From contig JABACO010000005.1 of NCBI GenBank assembly GCA_013339895.1, positions 6,480,205 through 6,544,204 of the forward strand: a DNA stretch of 64,000 nucleotides, given 5' to 3'. Below are positions 1 through 12,366 of this stretch, one piece after another. This DNA comes from Ephydatia muelleri. Lineage: Eukaryota; Porifera; Demospongiae; Spongillida; Spongillidae. The notes under the pieces are model-generated. The model searched no databases, was not told where the DNA came from, and was given only the letters and a program-made list of their open reading frames with translations. A program made the translations under genes and the position numbers. The first letter of the stretch is position 1. Every line of letters starts with the position of its first letter.

Positions 1-640
1 TGATGCTGCACATCTGATGCCGAAGCAGAGTACGAAGAAATGCATTTAGAAGCTGTTGATCCGCAGCCTAATCACTTTCTTGAATTAATGCTTCCTAATT
101 TTTCAAACTAATTCACCTCATTGTCAACAGATCGTAGGCTAAATGATCAACCTTCTATGTCAGTGATTGAGCTCCCAGCATTATTGGCATGAGTAAGATG
201 ATGGTATTTATTTTGTAAAATTGTGTGTTTGTGTTTGTTGCGGCAATGAAAAAATAAATCTTTCTTTCTCGGGAGTTTAGAGAACGTTTTGGCATGGTGA
301 CAAATTGCTGGAAAGAATATGTTCTACTCACCAAGTTATACAAACTCACCGTGCTTCGTGCGTGTTCATATTGTGGTTCGTACCCTGACCCCGGCAAAGA
401 TTAAAAATGTTGTCAGTACATGTGATGTAGCGATTCAATGATAACTGTCTTGTCTTGTCCGGCAGATCGTGAAGAGAGAGGGGACCTAAATTGACATGTC
501 CGTGTCATTTGATATCAGCTATTACAACAGGACAGTTATCATTGACTTAATTGTTACATGTACTAACAACACTTCAGTCGACGTACATTTGCATGGGTTT
601 GGGTGCGAGACCAAATCGTTGTAACGTGAGAACATATTTT
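1..640. other. Intergenic stretch, no gene recognised
   Basis: I see no convincing reading frame, RNA gene or repeat here. The short open frames lack recognisable motifs and run across AT-rich sequence. The segment ends at the conserved block that precedes SRCR copy A. Confidence 0.5.
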
Positions 641-673
641 TAGCTACATCAACTATGATGTAATCGTAGCAAA
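639..673 (+). promoter_or_regulatory. Conserved upstream block of SRCR copies A and B
   Basis: The roughly 35 bases before the ATG of copy A are nearly identical to those before the ATG of copy B at 6331-6366, with the core CAACTATGATGTAATCGT. A diverged third copy sits at 20858-20898 with no receptor exon after it. Exon 1 of copy A is badly decayed while this block is not, which is compatible with a core promoter or 5' UTR element but could also reflect recent duplication. Confidence 0.4.
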
Positions 674-1136
674 ATGTGGAGAGCCACTTAGCATTTTTTC
701 GTGGTCTAGGTAAGCTTAGAGCTGCAGCGCACCACTGCTTAACTATCACTGCTCACGTGCAGCCCAGCCCCCGTGCACATCAGGCGCCACCAGAGTGGTT
801 CCCTTCACCAGCCCGCCAGTCACATCGTGGAGATGTGTCTGAACAGGACGTGGGGTATACCGTGTGCGGCGACAGTTCCAACACCCTCAGAACGCCCAGG
901 TGTTTTGTCAATGCCTGGGATTCAGCGGAGCACTCAATCCCGTGGACCAGAACACGTAAGAAAGGGGTACGTGGGTGGATCTAAGCTATCGAGGAAGGTA
1001 GCTGGGGAAGAAGGAAGGAGAAAAGCCCACATTCGTTTGATTAGCAGATAGAGTAAAATGTTGGCGCCAGTTGGTTTAAAAAGAGATTGGAAGCGCTGTT
1101 AATCATAACGAATTACCTCCCTCCCCCTATCCCCAG

Positions 1137-1356
1137 CACTTCGAGATGCAACGGCACAGCTAGGGATATTCGGATTCCAGTTGGGAGTAACACGAACACG
1201 TTCCTGCTATCAGGAAGCTTCAACGTGCAGCAAGTTGATTTGGCCGCAGCTCATGACAGCATAACACACAGCTCTTCACCCTCGGTGGCTTTTGAAATTA
1301 CTGTACGAGGGGACAGCAGCCTAATTACATTGTCATATGTGACATCTCCAATCTGA
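1137..1356 (+). other. Possible extra exon between exons 2 and 3 of copy A
   Basis: A CCCCAG acceptor precedes a 73-codon open frame that ends in TGA. The frame entered from the phase-2 donor of exon 2 is the open one. The peptide is Ser/Thr-rich and beta-prone, with a single Cys and an NGT glycosylation sequon, and I do not recognise the domain. No counterpart is seen in copies B-D. It could be an alternative 3' exon giving a short secreted form, or chance. Confidence 0.25.
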
Positions 1357-1404
1357 TTGGTCCCGCCAACATTCAGGTGCTGTGTTCTCGATTACGTAAC
1401 GTAC

Positions 1405-2150
1405 TTACAGGTATTAGGAGGGAGAATCGAAGTTATGAAGAGGAAGAGAGAGTGTGTGTATAGGAGGCAGGATAGTGAGAGGGTTGGTAGAGGGAGAGTG
1501 AAAGGGTATGACGTAGAGTGGAAGGAGGGAGAAAGAGGGTGGGGTAGGAGACAAAGTGTGTAGGTGGAGGGAGAGTTAGAGGGCAATAAGGAGGAAGTGT
1601 TTAAGAGTATAGGACGGAGAGCAGTGTGGGTGGAGAGTGAGTTAGTGTGGGAGGAGGGAGAGTGGGAGGTTAGGGAAAGGGAGAGTGGAATGGTAAGAGG
1701 ACAGAGTAAGAGGGTAGGAGGGAGAAGTAGCAAGATGGTAGGAGTAGAGTGACATGGGAGGAGAGAAAGTGGGAGGGTAGGAGAGAGAGATTGGTGTAGA
1801 AGAAGGAGAGTGATTCGTATAGTAAGAGAAAAAGTAGGAGGCAGCTTGGGAAAGTGAGGGTAGGAGAGAGAGGGTAGGAGGAAGGGGAGTGGGAGTGTAG
1901 GTGGAGGGAGTGATAGAATAAGAGGAGGGAGAATGGGAGTGTGGGAGGAGGGAGAGTGGGGGTAGGAAAAGGGGAGAGTGGAAGGGTAAGAGGACAGAGT
2001 AAAAGGTAGGAGGGGAGGTATTGTAGGGTACAAGTAGAGTGACATGGTAGGAGAGAGAGAGATGAGTGCAGTAAGAAGCTATAGTAAGAGGAAACTTAGG
2101 AGGGGCTTAGTAAAGTGAGAGGTAGGAGAGAGAGGGTAGAGTCAAAGATA
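1405..2150. repeat. Homopurine (GGGAGAGTGGGAGG-type) repeat tract
   Basis: About 745 bp of almost pure A/G on the plus strand, built from irregular GGAGGGAGAGTGGG-like units with occasional T. The long Pro/Leu/Ser-rich frame on the opposite strand is a by-product of this composition. The tract lies in the long intron of copy A and could form triplex (H-DNA) structures. Confidence 0.8.
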
Positions 2151-3084
2151 GAGGAGCCCCAGGGTTAAGTGGAATAGGCTAGCATATTTGGCCATTCCCA
2201 GTGTCACCCAGTTCCCTTAGCTACCCACAACCATAATGGTTGTGTAATGCCCTTGTGAAACTCCAGTATACAAAGCAAGCATACACCAGATTGTAAATTG
2301 GAGGGAGGTGGAGTATCCATAAGGTCTTCATGCACATACATGTAAATATGCCGAAGATTTTCGCAATGTCCAATAAAATGTTTCATTCAACCTCCACAGG
2401 ATAGATGCTTCCTACCACAACATTACCCTATTCATTAACTACAAAGCTGTGAGCTGTAATGGAACAGAGACATCTCTCAGCCAGTGTTCTCACTCTGAGA
2501 CCATCACTGGGTGTACCCATGCCTCTGATGCTGCTATGGTCTGCAGACAGAGTTAGTTGTTGTGTGGATAACAGCTAGCTCTCTCTTATCCCTATATCCC
2601 TTTCCCTCCCATATAAGGTGTCTCTGATGGAGATGTACGTTTGGTAGGATCCCCCACCAATGGACAGGGAGCAGTTGAGATATATAACCAGGCATCACTG
2701 CAGTGGTAACGAGTGTGTCCTACAGGATGGACATCCAGTTATGCCTCTGTGGTGTGTCAGAGGTTGGGGTACAATAGTGGTGTGTCATCCACATACAGCT
2801 TAATGAACAGTGCATTTCACGCCCTAGGATTGGCACTTATTTAGTCCAAATAATGTCACACTTATAAATAGTGCAATACAGTTGTGTTTAAAAAACAGTA
2901 ATCTTTTAAAAGGTACTTTTTCCAGAACGATTTGCTTTGAGTAGATACTGATCCAGCGCTAATTATTGATATGACTTATACGCATGAGCAGTACTGTGAT
3001 TGTTTTTGGTTTTATAATAGTGTTATTCTTTAGATCACATGTATCTTCCATGGAATCTTTCTCTACTGGAAATTCTGTACTGTC

Positions 3085-4930
3085 TGCTGTCTGCTAAGAT
3101 CTACTGGGCACTGACTCTTGGTGTAAAACATTACTCATTCAAGTGCTCGTTTACAAAGACGTTTCCTGATAGTTCTATTACATCAAAGTTTGCCTGTGGG
3201 GAAAAGAAGTGCTCCTATCTCACAACATTTGTATTTGCTCCATGTGTGCAGCAGTTGCTGGCTTCTAAGCTAAAATCAGTTGGTAGTTATGTTCTGCTTT
3301 TCGATGAAAGCTTGACTAATCACATGGAAATGAAGCAACCAGACCTGCACATTCGCGTATGGGAAGATGAGAAAGTAGCCACACATTACTTCACTTCACG
3401 GCTTCTTGGTCATGCTACAGCTGAGCAACTTCTTGAAGAACTCCAGGCATGGTGTATTGAAGTTGGAAACAAGGTATTGTGCAGCTTTCTATGGATGGCC
3501 CAAATGTTAACTGGGCCACATATAAATTACTTAATACTAACTGACCTTCAAATTGAAGTTGGCAGAACCACATTGAGTATTGAGAGCATGTTTTGCATAA
3601 TGCTTTGGGTTGGGTTTTTCACGGTCTGGCTGGGAAATACTGTTTTGGCTCATTAAGAATTTACCAGCGAGACCAGAAGATTTGATATATGTTAATGCAT
3701 CGGCTTCTGAAGTCTTTCCGAAGAAGTTTGCTCGCATAGATGGGTAGAAAATGTGCCTCTTGTAGAAAGAGCTCTAGAAGTCTGGCCACATGTAGTAAAT
3801 TATGTAAAAGGTGTAAAATCAGAAAAACTACCAAATCCTCACATCAAGTCCTCTGACACAGTAGCAAGGTGTTTTGATGACCCTCTTTTCATTGTAAAGG
3901 CTAATGTATTTCTTTCTATAGCTTTGGAGATTGCTCCTTTTCTTACAAAGTACCAGACTGATCTTCCAATGGTTCCATTTCTGGTTAACGATCTGCATGA
4001 TACTATTTTTGAACTTCTTGATCGATAGATGTTATGGAACAGGCTATAAGTTCTCCACAATTAAGATGATAAAAGTTTTAGGACGATGTATCGAATACAC
4101 CCCTTCATAAAGACACCTCGAAGGTCAACATAGGATTTGTGTCTGAAAAGTTAGTGCATGAGCGCAATGGAAAAAAGCGGATATCTGACAAGGATGTATT
4201 TAGTGTGAAGTCAGATACCAAAACATTTTGTATGTTTTTGAAGCCTCCAATTAGGTATGGTCTTGTTAGAGACCTTGAATGGTTAAGCCCTAGAGTTTTG
4301 TGCTTAAATGTGTGCAACAGCTTACACGAGCATTGCAAATTCTCATTGACATGCACCATGATACAGCTGGGCAGTGTGATCTAATTATTTGTGATCTGAT
4401 TATTTGTCATCTTATTATTTGTCAGTACAAAGAATTTGCCACTGAAAATGCTGCTAATGAGAATTTCATGTCCTTCAAGGTTGGCACAGATAGGCTTGAT
4501 GTCCTTTTTTATGCTACTTTGGGGGAAAAGAAGCACGTACTGGGCTGAATTATGGAACTTATTTAAAAAGCTATTTGCTTATTTCTCATGGCCAGGCTTC
4601 CATTGAGAAGGGCTTTTCAATTAACAAGGAAGTAAGTGTCCAAAACATGAGTGCACAAACCCTTGTTGTACAAAGAGACTATTTGATTAGTGTTGGTGGT
4701 GTGACAAATGTACCCATGTCAAAGGAACTCCGTTGAGCGCATCATCTGCTAAGCAACGAACATTATCGTAGGCATTTAGATGAAGAGAAAAAGCATCAAG
4801 CTTCAGAAAAACGCAATACTAATCGTAAAGCAATCCTTGATGAGATTGATGATCTGCAGGCAAAGAAGTCCCAGACTGGAGGCTGCTACCGCAACTTTGA
4901 CAAACTCTTCTGATGAGCTAGCGGAGCAGG
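3085..4930 (+). pseudogene. hAT-like transposase pseudogene
   Basis: Successive frames give, in order, a Phe-Asp-Glu-Ser block (FDESL), GHATAEQLLEEL, the block DGPNVNW (reached only after a frameshift near 3500), a histidine-containing middle region, WLENVPLVERAL after a short gap, YQTDLPMVPFL, and near the C-terminus SHGQASIEKGFSINKE. The last resembles the SSERVFS-type dimerisation block of hAT transposases. The family is common as an uncharacterised multicopy protein in invertebrates and fish; that recognition is from memory. Several frameshifts and stops show it is dead. It lies immediately downstream of the broken exon 4 of copy A. I could not find its terminal repeats. Confidence 0.65.
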
Positions 4931-5049
4931 CTGAAGGATCGTCAAAACCAATGGAGTTTATTACTCAGTTCAATGCTGTAAGAGGGTCTGTAAAGGAAAA
5001 CAGCCTTAGGCTGTGTCACTTGATAACAAGTTCCAAGCAAAGATGAAAG

Positions 5050-6330
5050 ACTTGGAAACTATACTAATCTAGCAGTATATGTATTTATAATCTTGTGGGT
5101 GTGTCTGTTTATATGTGAATGAGTGAATATATCTGCATGTGGGTGTGTGCGCATGTGCAACCTTAACAGTAACACCACGCAAATGCTATGTACTGAGCCA
5201 CCACAACCATCTCATTTCGTGGCGTGGGTGTTTTCAGCTGCATGGGAAACAAAAAGATTTTTGTTTCAATGGACACTTGTGAAGCATATTTGAGTGATAT
5301 GCTGGCAAGTATGAGTTTTGTGGATTTTGTATAAGCATGCCACATGCATGCATGAGCGTGCATGTGGCTCTTAATTCTAGTTATTGCCCTACCCACCCTA
5401 CTTTATTATAAATTTGTATTCACCATACATTCTTGGTGGATGTGTAGGGGGTGTAATAAATATAGAACATCACATCTCACTACTTCGACAAACACCAAAC
5501 ATTCACAATGAACAAAATATTAATTCTCAATCACATCATATGTTCAGTACCTATTATTGTATCATTCCAAATGCCCTAGACACGGCCTCTGCTACCAATC
5601 ATCACTAGCTACTCGGGGTCTCAAAGTGGTTGCCATACTAACCACACCTAGTATGGGTATAGAAATGAATCCAACAATAAAATAAAACACCAGTCAGCAG
5701 CACCTCTGGCTAGACTACACATCTCCACCTAACCCACTCAATAAGGGCTCATCACAGCATTTATAGAATGCTAATTCAAGCTTACATATAAAGAAGTGGG
5801 AGTGTGCTAACTTAAAAGACAAAACAATTTACTTTCTTAGCGACACATCTAAAGACAAAAGCCTTTTAAAGGATTGAAGCAACATTTCTCAATGACAGTA
5901 AACAAACATGTGTAGTTGTATGTTAGTTTTAGCGATGAAGTTTATCTTAAATAAAAATACACTACAAAGAGATGCTTCAGCAATGTTGGTTTATAATGTG
6001 GTCTTGTAGGGAATCAAGTGGGCGATGGTACAACGATCATGACCCACAAATACACATGATAACAGAACATATCAATGTAAAACCAATTTTGCAGCAAAGG
6101 CCAAAACAGCCCTATTGGAGGAGGCTTCATCCTGACTGTATGTTTCAATACAACTGTTGCTGTTGGACCAAGACCTCCTGAAGTGGGAAAAATAACGGTG
6201 AGGATGAACTATGCTATACTTACCAGACCATCATGTCATAGTTGCAACATGTACTCTACCCTCATAATGCACTGCAATTGGTGATGATTTTTCATTTCCC
6301 CTCCCCGGAATAATGAGACATTCATGGATG
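5050..6330. other. Intergenic stretch upstream of copy B, no gene recognised
   Basis: AT-rich sequence with scattered short open frames and no recognisable motif, splice-linked exon or obvious repeat. The final 36 bases are the conserved block shared with copy A. Confidence 0.5.
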
Positions 6331-6366
6331 TTATAGCTACATCAACTATGATGTAATCGTCGCAAA
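6331..6366 (+). promoter_or_regulatory. Conserved upstream block of SRCR copy B
   Basis: This matches the block upstream of copy A at nearly every base and ends directly at the ATG of exon 1. No TATA box is evident at a sensible distance, so it may be 5' UTR and not core promoter. Confidence 0.4.
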
Positions 6367-6689
6367 ATGTGGAGAGCAACTTTGTTAGCGGTGTTACTTG
6401 TCCCGTCTTGTCTAGGTAAGCTCACGAAGGAAACGCATAACTCTTGTAGTTATTTTAGCTCACGTGCAGCCCAGTCCCCGTGCTCATCAGGCGCCACAAG
6501 AGTTGTTCCCTTCACCAGCTCGCCAGTCACGTACGCCGGTATCGTGGAGGTGTGTCTGAAGGGGACGTGGGGTACCGTGTGCGCCGACAGTCCCGACACC
6601 CTCTGGAGCGAGAAGAACGCCCAGGTGTTCTGTCAAGGCCTGGGCTTCAGCGGAGCACTCAATCCCGTGGACCAGAGCACGTAAGAACG

Positions 6690-6716
6690 GGGGGGGGGGG
6701 GGGGGGGGGGGGGGGA
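6690..6716. repeat. Poly-G tract
   Basis: An uninterrupted run of about 25 G directly after the exon 2 donor of copy B. Similar G or C runs recur through the window. Confidence 0.85.
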
Positions 6717-6899
6717 TGAAGGAGTGGGTGAGAGAGGGATATGTCATCGGATCCGGAGAGGCCCCCCAAACCCACTCAATAATTAGAGGCTGTAACCCGT
6801 TAAAGGTCATGTTGGTTCACCGTTGTTAAATACGCTACTTACTTGCTAGTCTCATACCCAGATGGATGAAATTATTTTGTGGCACCGCAGATACATGTA

Positions 6900-7911
6900 T
6901 GACGTGGCGTCATAACATTGTTTTAAAAAAATAAATGAACAGCGAATGTGACAGTTTTAGGCGCGTTCGCCCTTACAAGCGTGAAACTTTGAAATCGTTT
7001 GTCAAGGGGAACGATTGCGTACGCCACAGCTTGCCCACTGGTGGGCGAATTTCGCTATCCTTGATATTCTCCCAATACATTGTTGCATCGAAGGAGTAGC
7101 AGTCGTGACCGTACTGATTGCCTTAATAAGAGTATTCCTTCCCCTGTTACTCTTTCTTCCCTCCTCTCCACTACATATGTAATCCCATCTCTTCTTCCTT
7201 TGTCTCCTCCTCTCCCTCTTTCACCTTACTGTTCCCCTATACACTCTGATCCATCATTTCAATGTGCCCTTTCCGCTAGTAATCAACTGTTGCTGCTTGA
7301 CTTGTTACACAAGCAGCAACTAACCCTTTTGACGCAAAATATTAAACCCGAGAATGAGGCAACAAAAGTTTCATGCAGCCAGTAAACTGACCCACACACC
7401 ATCCCTCTACTCAAAACACCATCCACACTACTGACCCTCCCTCCACACACCATCCATCACTCCACACACCATTCCTTCACACACCACTGTCCTTCTACAC
7501 ATGTCCCTCCACTAAGGTAAGCTACCATATTAGAACGGGTTTTTTAATGGACTATATCAAGTCAAAAGCATCGTCTGGAGGACGTTTTAACGCAAAGTGT
7601 CACTACTGATGGATGCGCACCTCTGGGTGGTGCTCGGGGGAGAGGGTGGTACGCAATGTGTGCCAATTAAAACGAGGGTGTGTCGTAGCTTTTAAAAAAG
7701 ACTTTTCAATTGAACTCAACAGACATCCCAATGCAGCCAACATATCTGGAAGTATTCAAGCTGAAGTTTTAATGGTAGATTCACCGTTTGCTGTTAAACA
7801 GGTGTGTTAAACCAGTTTACGGTTACAAATTTGCCTACGCATTTGTGTTTCGCTTGTAACTTAATATCTGCACTCACTTGAAGATTTGGTATCTAAAATC
7901 CATGTATCTAA
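6900..7911. other. Copy B intron 2, first part: no gene; CACACCATCC-rich stretch
   Basis: Positions 7388-7510 are imperfect repeats of ACACACCATCC, and 7140-7260 is pyrimidine-rich. I see no coding motif. The segment belongs to the 8-kb second intron of copy B, which has been filled by insertions. Confidence 0.5.
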
Positions 7912-8692
7912 CAGGGGCGGATCCAGGATTTTGGGAAAGGGGGGGTCTGATAAATATATTCAAAAACTGGGGGAGGGTACGGGAGGGGGCGCGCCCCCTC
8001 CCGTGACAGCAAGGGGGTTTGGGGGGAGCGCTGATAGCTCCCCCAGTGGGGTCTGGGGCGAAAGCCCCAGCCGCTTTTTTGCTTTTGCGTTTATTTAGCA
8101 TGAAATTCACAGTGTTATCCCAATACATATACATCACGCGATATCCGGATTACTAGAGCCTGCATGATAGCGACGAGAAAACTCTTCATTCTTCACAATG
8201 CTATGGTTTCCTACTGCTCAGCAATTAAATTCGTGACGCAAAGCTTTTGTGAATTTGTGACCGACGCGCGCACGTGGCCAAGCACCAGCTACATGTCGGT
8301 CTATAAACGACTCATATATGTTTTACTATAATATTAGTATTGTTAGTTTATTTAGCTCTATAGCTATCTGTTTTACTGAGGAAAAGAATCTGAGATCCAT
8401 CCCATTCACGTCTTTTGATCGCTTTACCTCAATTCCTGCTCACACGCACCATTCGATCGATAGCGCGATTAAATGTTTCGTTAATACACATTGTAGGAGG
8501 ATTTAATTAGATCGATATAAACCCCACTTGGCTAGAACGATGTGAAATCTTGCAAATCCAAGGACGGTAACATGCAGAACGCTGCATAGATTACAGTATG
8601 CATTACGTCATCTTCATATAGGAAAGGGGGGGTCCGGACCCCCCTGGACCCCCCCCCCCCCCCCCCCCCCACCCCCCTAAAATCCGCCCCTG
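7912..8692. mobile_element. Non-autonomous DNA transposon with CAGGGGCGGAT terminal inverted repeats
   Basis: The left end reads CAGGGGCGGATCCAGGATTTT and the right end is its imperfect inverse (AAAATCCGCCCCTG), preceded by a C-rich run. Internal sequence has no transposase. CAG-starting termini of this kind are typical of hAT non-autonomous elements, but no clean 8-bp duplication is visible: the flanks share only ATCTA. The superfamily is therefore tentative. Confidence 0.6.
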
Positions 8693-8841
8693 AATCTATG
8701 ATACTAATTCAATTTTATTAATATTGTTACTTTTAAATTGAGCTCTGGCAGTGCGATGAATGTGTTGTTGAATTAACCCTTCTTAGCAATTATATGAAAA
8801 CTTCATTGAAGGCTAGCTACCCTTGTCAGCATATTATATAT

Positions 8842-9927
8842 GGGACAGTTCACGCGAAAATGATAACCTCGCATTTATATATAAAATGGGACAGTTTCCG
8901 CGAAAATTGCCCCTCGGTTAAAATGTTATAAAAATGCATCGCGTTTGAACCGCTATAACTTCCCCAACGGATAACGCTATCGACTTCCTATTTTCAAAAC
9001 TTCATCCACACCATTTCACTATGATAGTGTTGAAACTAGGAAGTCGATAGCGTTATCCGTTGGGAGGTTATAGAAATTCAAACGCGATGCATTTTTATAA
9101 CATTTTAACCGTGGGGCAATTTTCGCGGAAACTGTCCCAAATGTTATATAGATGGTATATAGATGCTTCTTGTTTGAATCGTTATATCTTCCGAACGGTA
9201 AACGCTATCAACATCCTATTTTAAACACTTCATACCACACCATTTCTCTATGGTAAAATACTTTTGGGATCTTGCACTTGCTCCTTGCCAGTATTGCAAC
9301 GTTCGATACCCCACCGGGTTCAATCCCGCCATAACTTTCTGTAGGAGTAATGAAATCGCTTCAAATTCGGTATGTAGGTAGAGAGGTCCTATACCTATCG
9401 ATTTGTTCTGTTCGTTAATTTTTATGCCATCTGTTACGGAGATACAGTTTGAATAAACTACGTGCACGTTTTCCCGCTTGATTCGCGCCAATGTAATAAT
9501 CCCCGCCTCCCCATACATTGAGCGGAGCGCAATTTGCCCAAATCATTGGCGCGAAACGAGCGCGAAAATGTGCACGTAGTTTGTTCAACTGTATCTCCGT
9601 AACGGATTGCATAAAAATTAACGAACAGAACAAATAGATAGATATAGGACCTCTCCACCTATAAACCGAATTTGAAGCGATTTGATTACTCCTACAGAAA
9701 GTTATGGCGGGTTTGAACCCGGTGGGGTATCGAACGTTGCAATACTGGCAAGGAGCAAGTGCAAGACCCCAAACATATTATGCCATAGAGAAATGGTGTA
9801 GTATGAAGTGTTGAAATTAGGATGTTGATAGCGTTAAACCGTTCGGAAGATATAGCGATTCAAACGAGAAGCATTTATTAACATTTTATATATAAATGCG
9901 AGTTATCATTTTCGCGTGAACTGTCCC
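8842..9927. mobile_element. Palindromic GGGACAGTT element 1 (outer), interrupted
   Basis: The two halves are inverted copies of each other, folding around about 9510. The termini are GGGACAGTTCACGCG and its inverse. Flanks are ATAT on both sides, a 4-bp target duplication. A 251-bp relative sits in the left arm (8888-9138). Removing it with one copy of its duplicated AAAT restores a roughly 831-bp palindrome. No coding capacity is seen; short frames inside are mirror images of each other. Confidence 0.85.
8888..9138. mobile_element. Small GGGACAGTTT palindromic element nested in element 1
   Basis: A 251-bp near-perfect palindrome starting GGGACAGTTTCCGCG and ending with its inverse. It is flanked on both sides by AAAT. 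The uninterrupted sequence is preserved in the opposite arm of the host element, which proves insertion and gives the target duplication directly. Confidence 0.88.
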
Positions 9928-10259
9928 ATATACAAATACATTTAGAAGGTTATACATGCAGACAATCACTGAATGTTGATATTATGTGTAAGTGCTACAG
10001 CTATAATGAGTATATGTCACACAATGTGCCTCACTAAGCACTGCTGTTCCCCTATTTGAAGATAGTCCACAAATAGAAACTATCGCTCCCATCTTCAATA
10101 TTGGAGCATATTGTACAAAAGCAACTTAATTGCTAGAGAGCTGCATACAGAACACCTCCTCAATGTATGATGACCAGAATTTGGTGACACAGATTTCAGG
10201 TACTGTGGTAGTTCTTTTAATTACACTGCGAGAGTGTCAGTACTAGTCTTCAATAATGC
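9928..10259. other. Copy B intron 2 between mobile elements, nothing recognised
   Basis: AT-rich sequence between the palindromic element and the piggyBac-like remnant. It may contain the untranslated 3' part of the latter, but I see no motif or repeat. Confidence 0.4.
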
Positions 10260-12002
10260 CTCTGCAGTGTCCTCTGTAAAATCAGCATGCAACCATTTCT
10301 TGCCTTTTGGGTGGAAACTGTACCACATATGGTATGCGGTATGCATCTGTTTCAGTTATTCCCAAGCAATGTAGACAATACCCTGTGGTCCCATCGCTGT
10401 GTTCCCCATGCCAGTTTCCAAGGACAGACCACATTGCCTGGCTGGTTATGGACATCAATTATTTTGGCTGAATCAAAGTAGTGCTCTACAAGCTTTAGGC
10501 CTCTTCATGTAATGAAAGTACACATCTGTACCTTCATGCTCTTCAGACTCAACCTTACGCCAACGCCTCTTACCATGTGGGTTGCCCTCAGTGTTGTGTT
10601 GTGTGTGGAGATGAAGTGTTTCCTAGTTGAATCAATCCAGCCACAAGCAATGTATGAATGCCCATTGATTGAAGTAGTGAGAACATGATGGTCCCCTAAG
10701 GTCATTAAATACTTCATTGGGAACTTGGTAGTAGCAGTTTTTGACTAAGCCAATGAAATGTAGGCCATACTTTCTACAGGCTTCAGCTGTTGTAACTCTG
10801 GCAAAGCTGATTCAGCATTAATGACTATATAATACCATTCTGTGAGTCTCAAGACTTGAGCCGTACCTTCTTTTTTCCATTCCTGCATGTATTTCTTTGT
10901 CTCCATCTCTTCCTTCCCTTCTTGGATTTCAAGAGCAATGATGACCTGGGTTTGAGAGCTAGCTGCATCCTTCAGTTTGGCTCCAACTCCTTTTGGCTTT
11001 CTTTTTATCTTTGTCCATCCCATCTGAGCAGTAATTCCATGCTTCCCTCTCCGAGCACTTATGCTCTCATCCACACAGATGCTCCATGATGGGTAAAAAG
11101 TCTCGACTCGCCGCTTATAAATCCATCGACTAGCCTACATGTATGTACTGGTGCCCATCTATCCTGATTACTACTTTCAAACTCTTCTGGAGGGCTAAAT
11201 CTTAAGTATCAAAGCAGTACTTCAAACCTTTGTTGTGAGATCCCGTAGCGATTTCCAAATCTGGGAGCAGGGAAAAATTCCATCTTGAAGACTCCACAGG
11301 TCATATTCTTTACTGGTGGTGTGTGTGAGGGTGTACATGATACCTAGAAGCTGCTAGAACTCTGGCCTCATCCATTTTCTTTTTCTTGATTGGCATTGCA
11401 ATTCCACTCCACATAAGTATGTCCGGCACCATTTGAGTTGGAAAGGACATCTTAAAATACTGAATAGGAATTCTTTCTGCAGCACGACAGTCATCAACCC
11501 ATAGAAGTTTTTGCACTAAACCGTGGCTGGATCCTTAGTTACATCATCTGATATACAGTTGCAGATGTGCCACTCTACACCTTTGCAAACAATACATCCT
11601 CTCTTCTTTGCTCTGAGTCATTGCTATCACCAGCATCGAATGCTTCCCACTCTCCTAGATGGTCTTTGCCGTCTTCAATCTCGTTCACTTCATCCTAGCT
11701 TCAGTATTGGCAGTATCATCAGCTGAACTTTGATGCTGCCACTAAGCCCCCAACATTCTCGTCAGATTCACTGTCAACAACTACTGTAAAGAACTCTAGC
11801 GCTAAAATCTACGACTTTTGTTTAAACGATGAAAGCTGATCCGCCATTTTCGGCTTCGCCCGAAACCTACCTGTTCATTTATGATGCCATAAGCTGGCTT
11901 GTTCTTCCAGCCTGTACCATATCGTGCTTCTGCAGCTCTCTCACCAATAACAGCCTTTGAAGTAACCAAACTTTGACTCCCAACAGCGAGCCCTTTTGCC
12001 AT
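10260..12002 (-). pseudogene. piggyBac-like transposase pseudogene
   Basis: Read on the minus strand. A possible N-terminal start lies at 12002. It is followed by fragments around 11516-11310 and the block DESISARRGKHG (11074-11035), TKIKRKPKGVG and a Leu-Thr-Glu-Trp-Tyr block (to about 10830). Next comes a region with PMKYL (10717 onward), then a C-terminal block containing YFDSAKIIDVHN (about 10480-10440). The Asp-Glu-Ser then K-P-x-G-V-G order fits DDE_Tnp_1_7 (piggyBac-type) transposases. Frameshifts and stops separate the blocks. It lies antisense in intron 2 of SRCR copy B. Terminal repeats and a TTAA duplication were not located. Confidence 0.6.
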
Positions 12003-12220
12003 GTTATTAGGAATTATACCAATGGCGGCAAAATAAGTGGGTGGAGTGAATTCGCAACAAAAACACCTAGAACTGGTGTGGCGCTAAAACCTAATAGGTA
12101 TCTGGATACGACAACAGTGCTGTTTTAGAACACAACCACCTTTTATACTGTGTAATAAACACTTGAAAAGTGTTAACACTTCGTTAAACTGTACCGGACA
12201 ATCTATGACTAAACACACAC

Positions 12221-12366
12221 AAAAGACTACATCAGCGTTCTCGGTCTGCAGCCATGCTTAGCTTTTTTATCACTACCCCTCGAACTAACAGAAAAGACTA
12301 CTCATCGGTCTCCGGTCTGCAGCCATGCTTAGCTTTTTTATCACTACCCCTCGAACTAACAGAAAA
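12221..12366. repeat. 71-bp tandem duplication
   Basis: Two nearly identical 71-bp units containing CGGTCTGCAGCCATGCTTAG stand head to tail at 12221 and 12292. No coding role is seen. Confidence 0.85.

Larger units (their letters stand above)
674..2798 (+). pseudogene. SRCR receptor copy A, truncated pseudogene
   Basis: Exon 1 (674-709) starts MWRAT but meets an in-frame TAG. Exon 2 (763-955) matches the first half of SRCR domain 1 in copies B-D but has two deletions (about 10 bp near 826 and about 11 bp near 890) that break the frame. Exon 3 (2400-2551) is open and encodes the second half of the domain. Exon 4 (2618-2798), the first half of SRCR domain 2, has TAT changed to TAA in the Trp-Tyr-Arg motif, and its donor reads AG-CT instead of AG-GT. 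No later exon is present: the sequence passes into a hAT-like transposase remnant. Splice positions and phases otherwise match the intact copies, so this is a dead duplicate of the receptor family, not a processed copy. Confidence 0.85.

Noticed and set aside
1392..2045. 217-codon Pro/Leu/Ser ORF on the minus strand
   Set aside because: Produced by the homopurine tract; composition only, no domain.
9300..9345. tRNA B-box-like GGGTTCAATCCCGCC
   Set aside because: It lies in an arm of the palindromic element with its inverse in the other arm. There is no A box, anticodon arm or acceptor pairing.
9216..9658. Overlapping ORFs in the palindromic elements, repeated at 45369-45915
   Set aside because: They mirror each other across the fold and differ between copies by indels; no protein motif.
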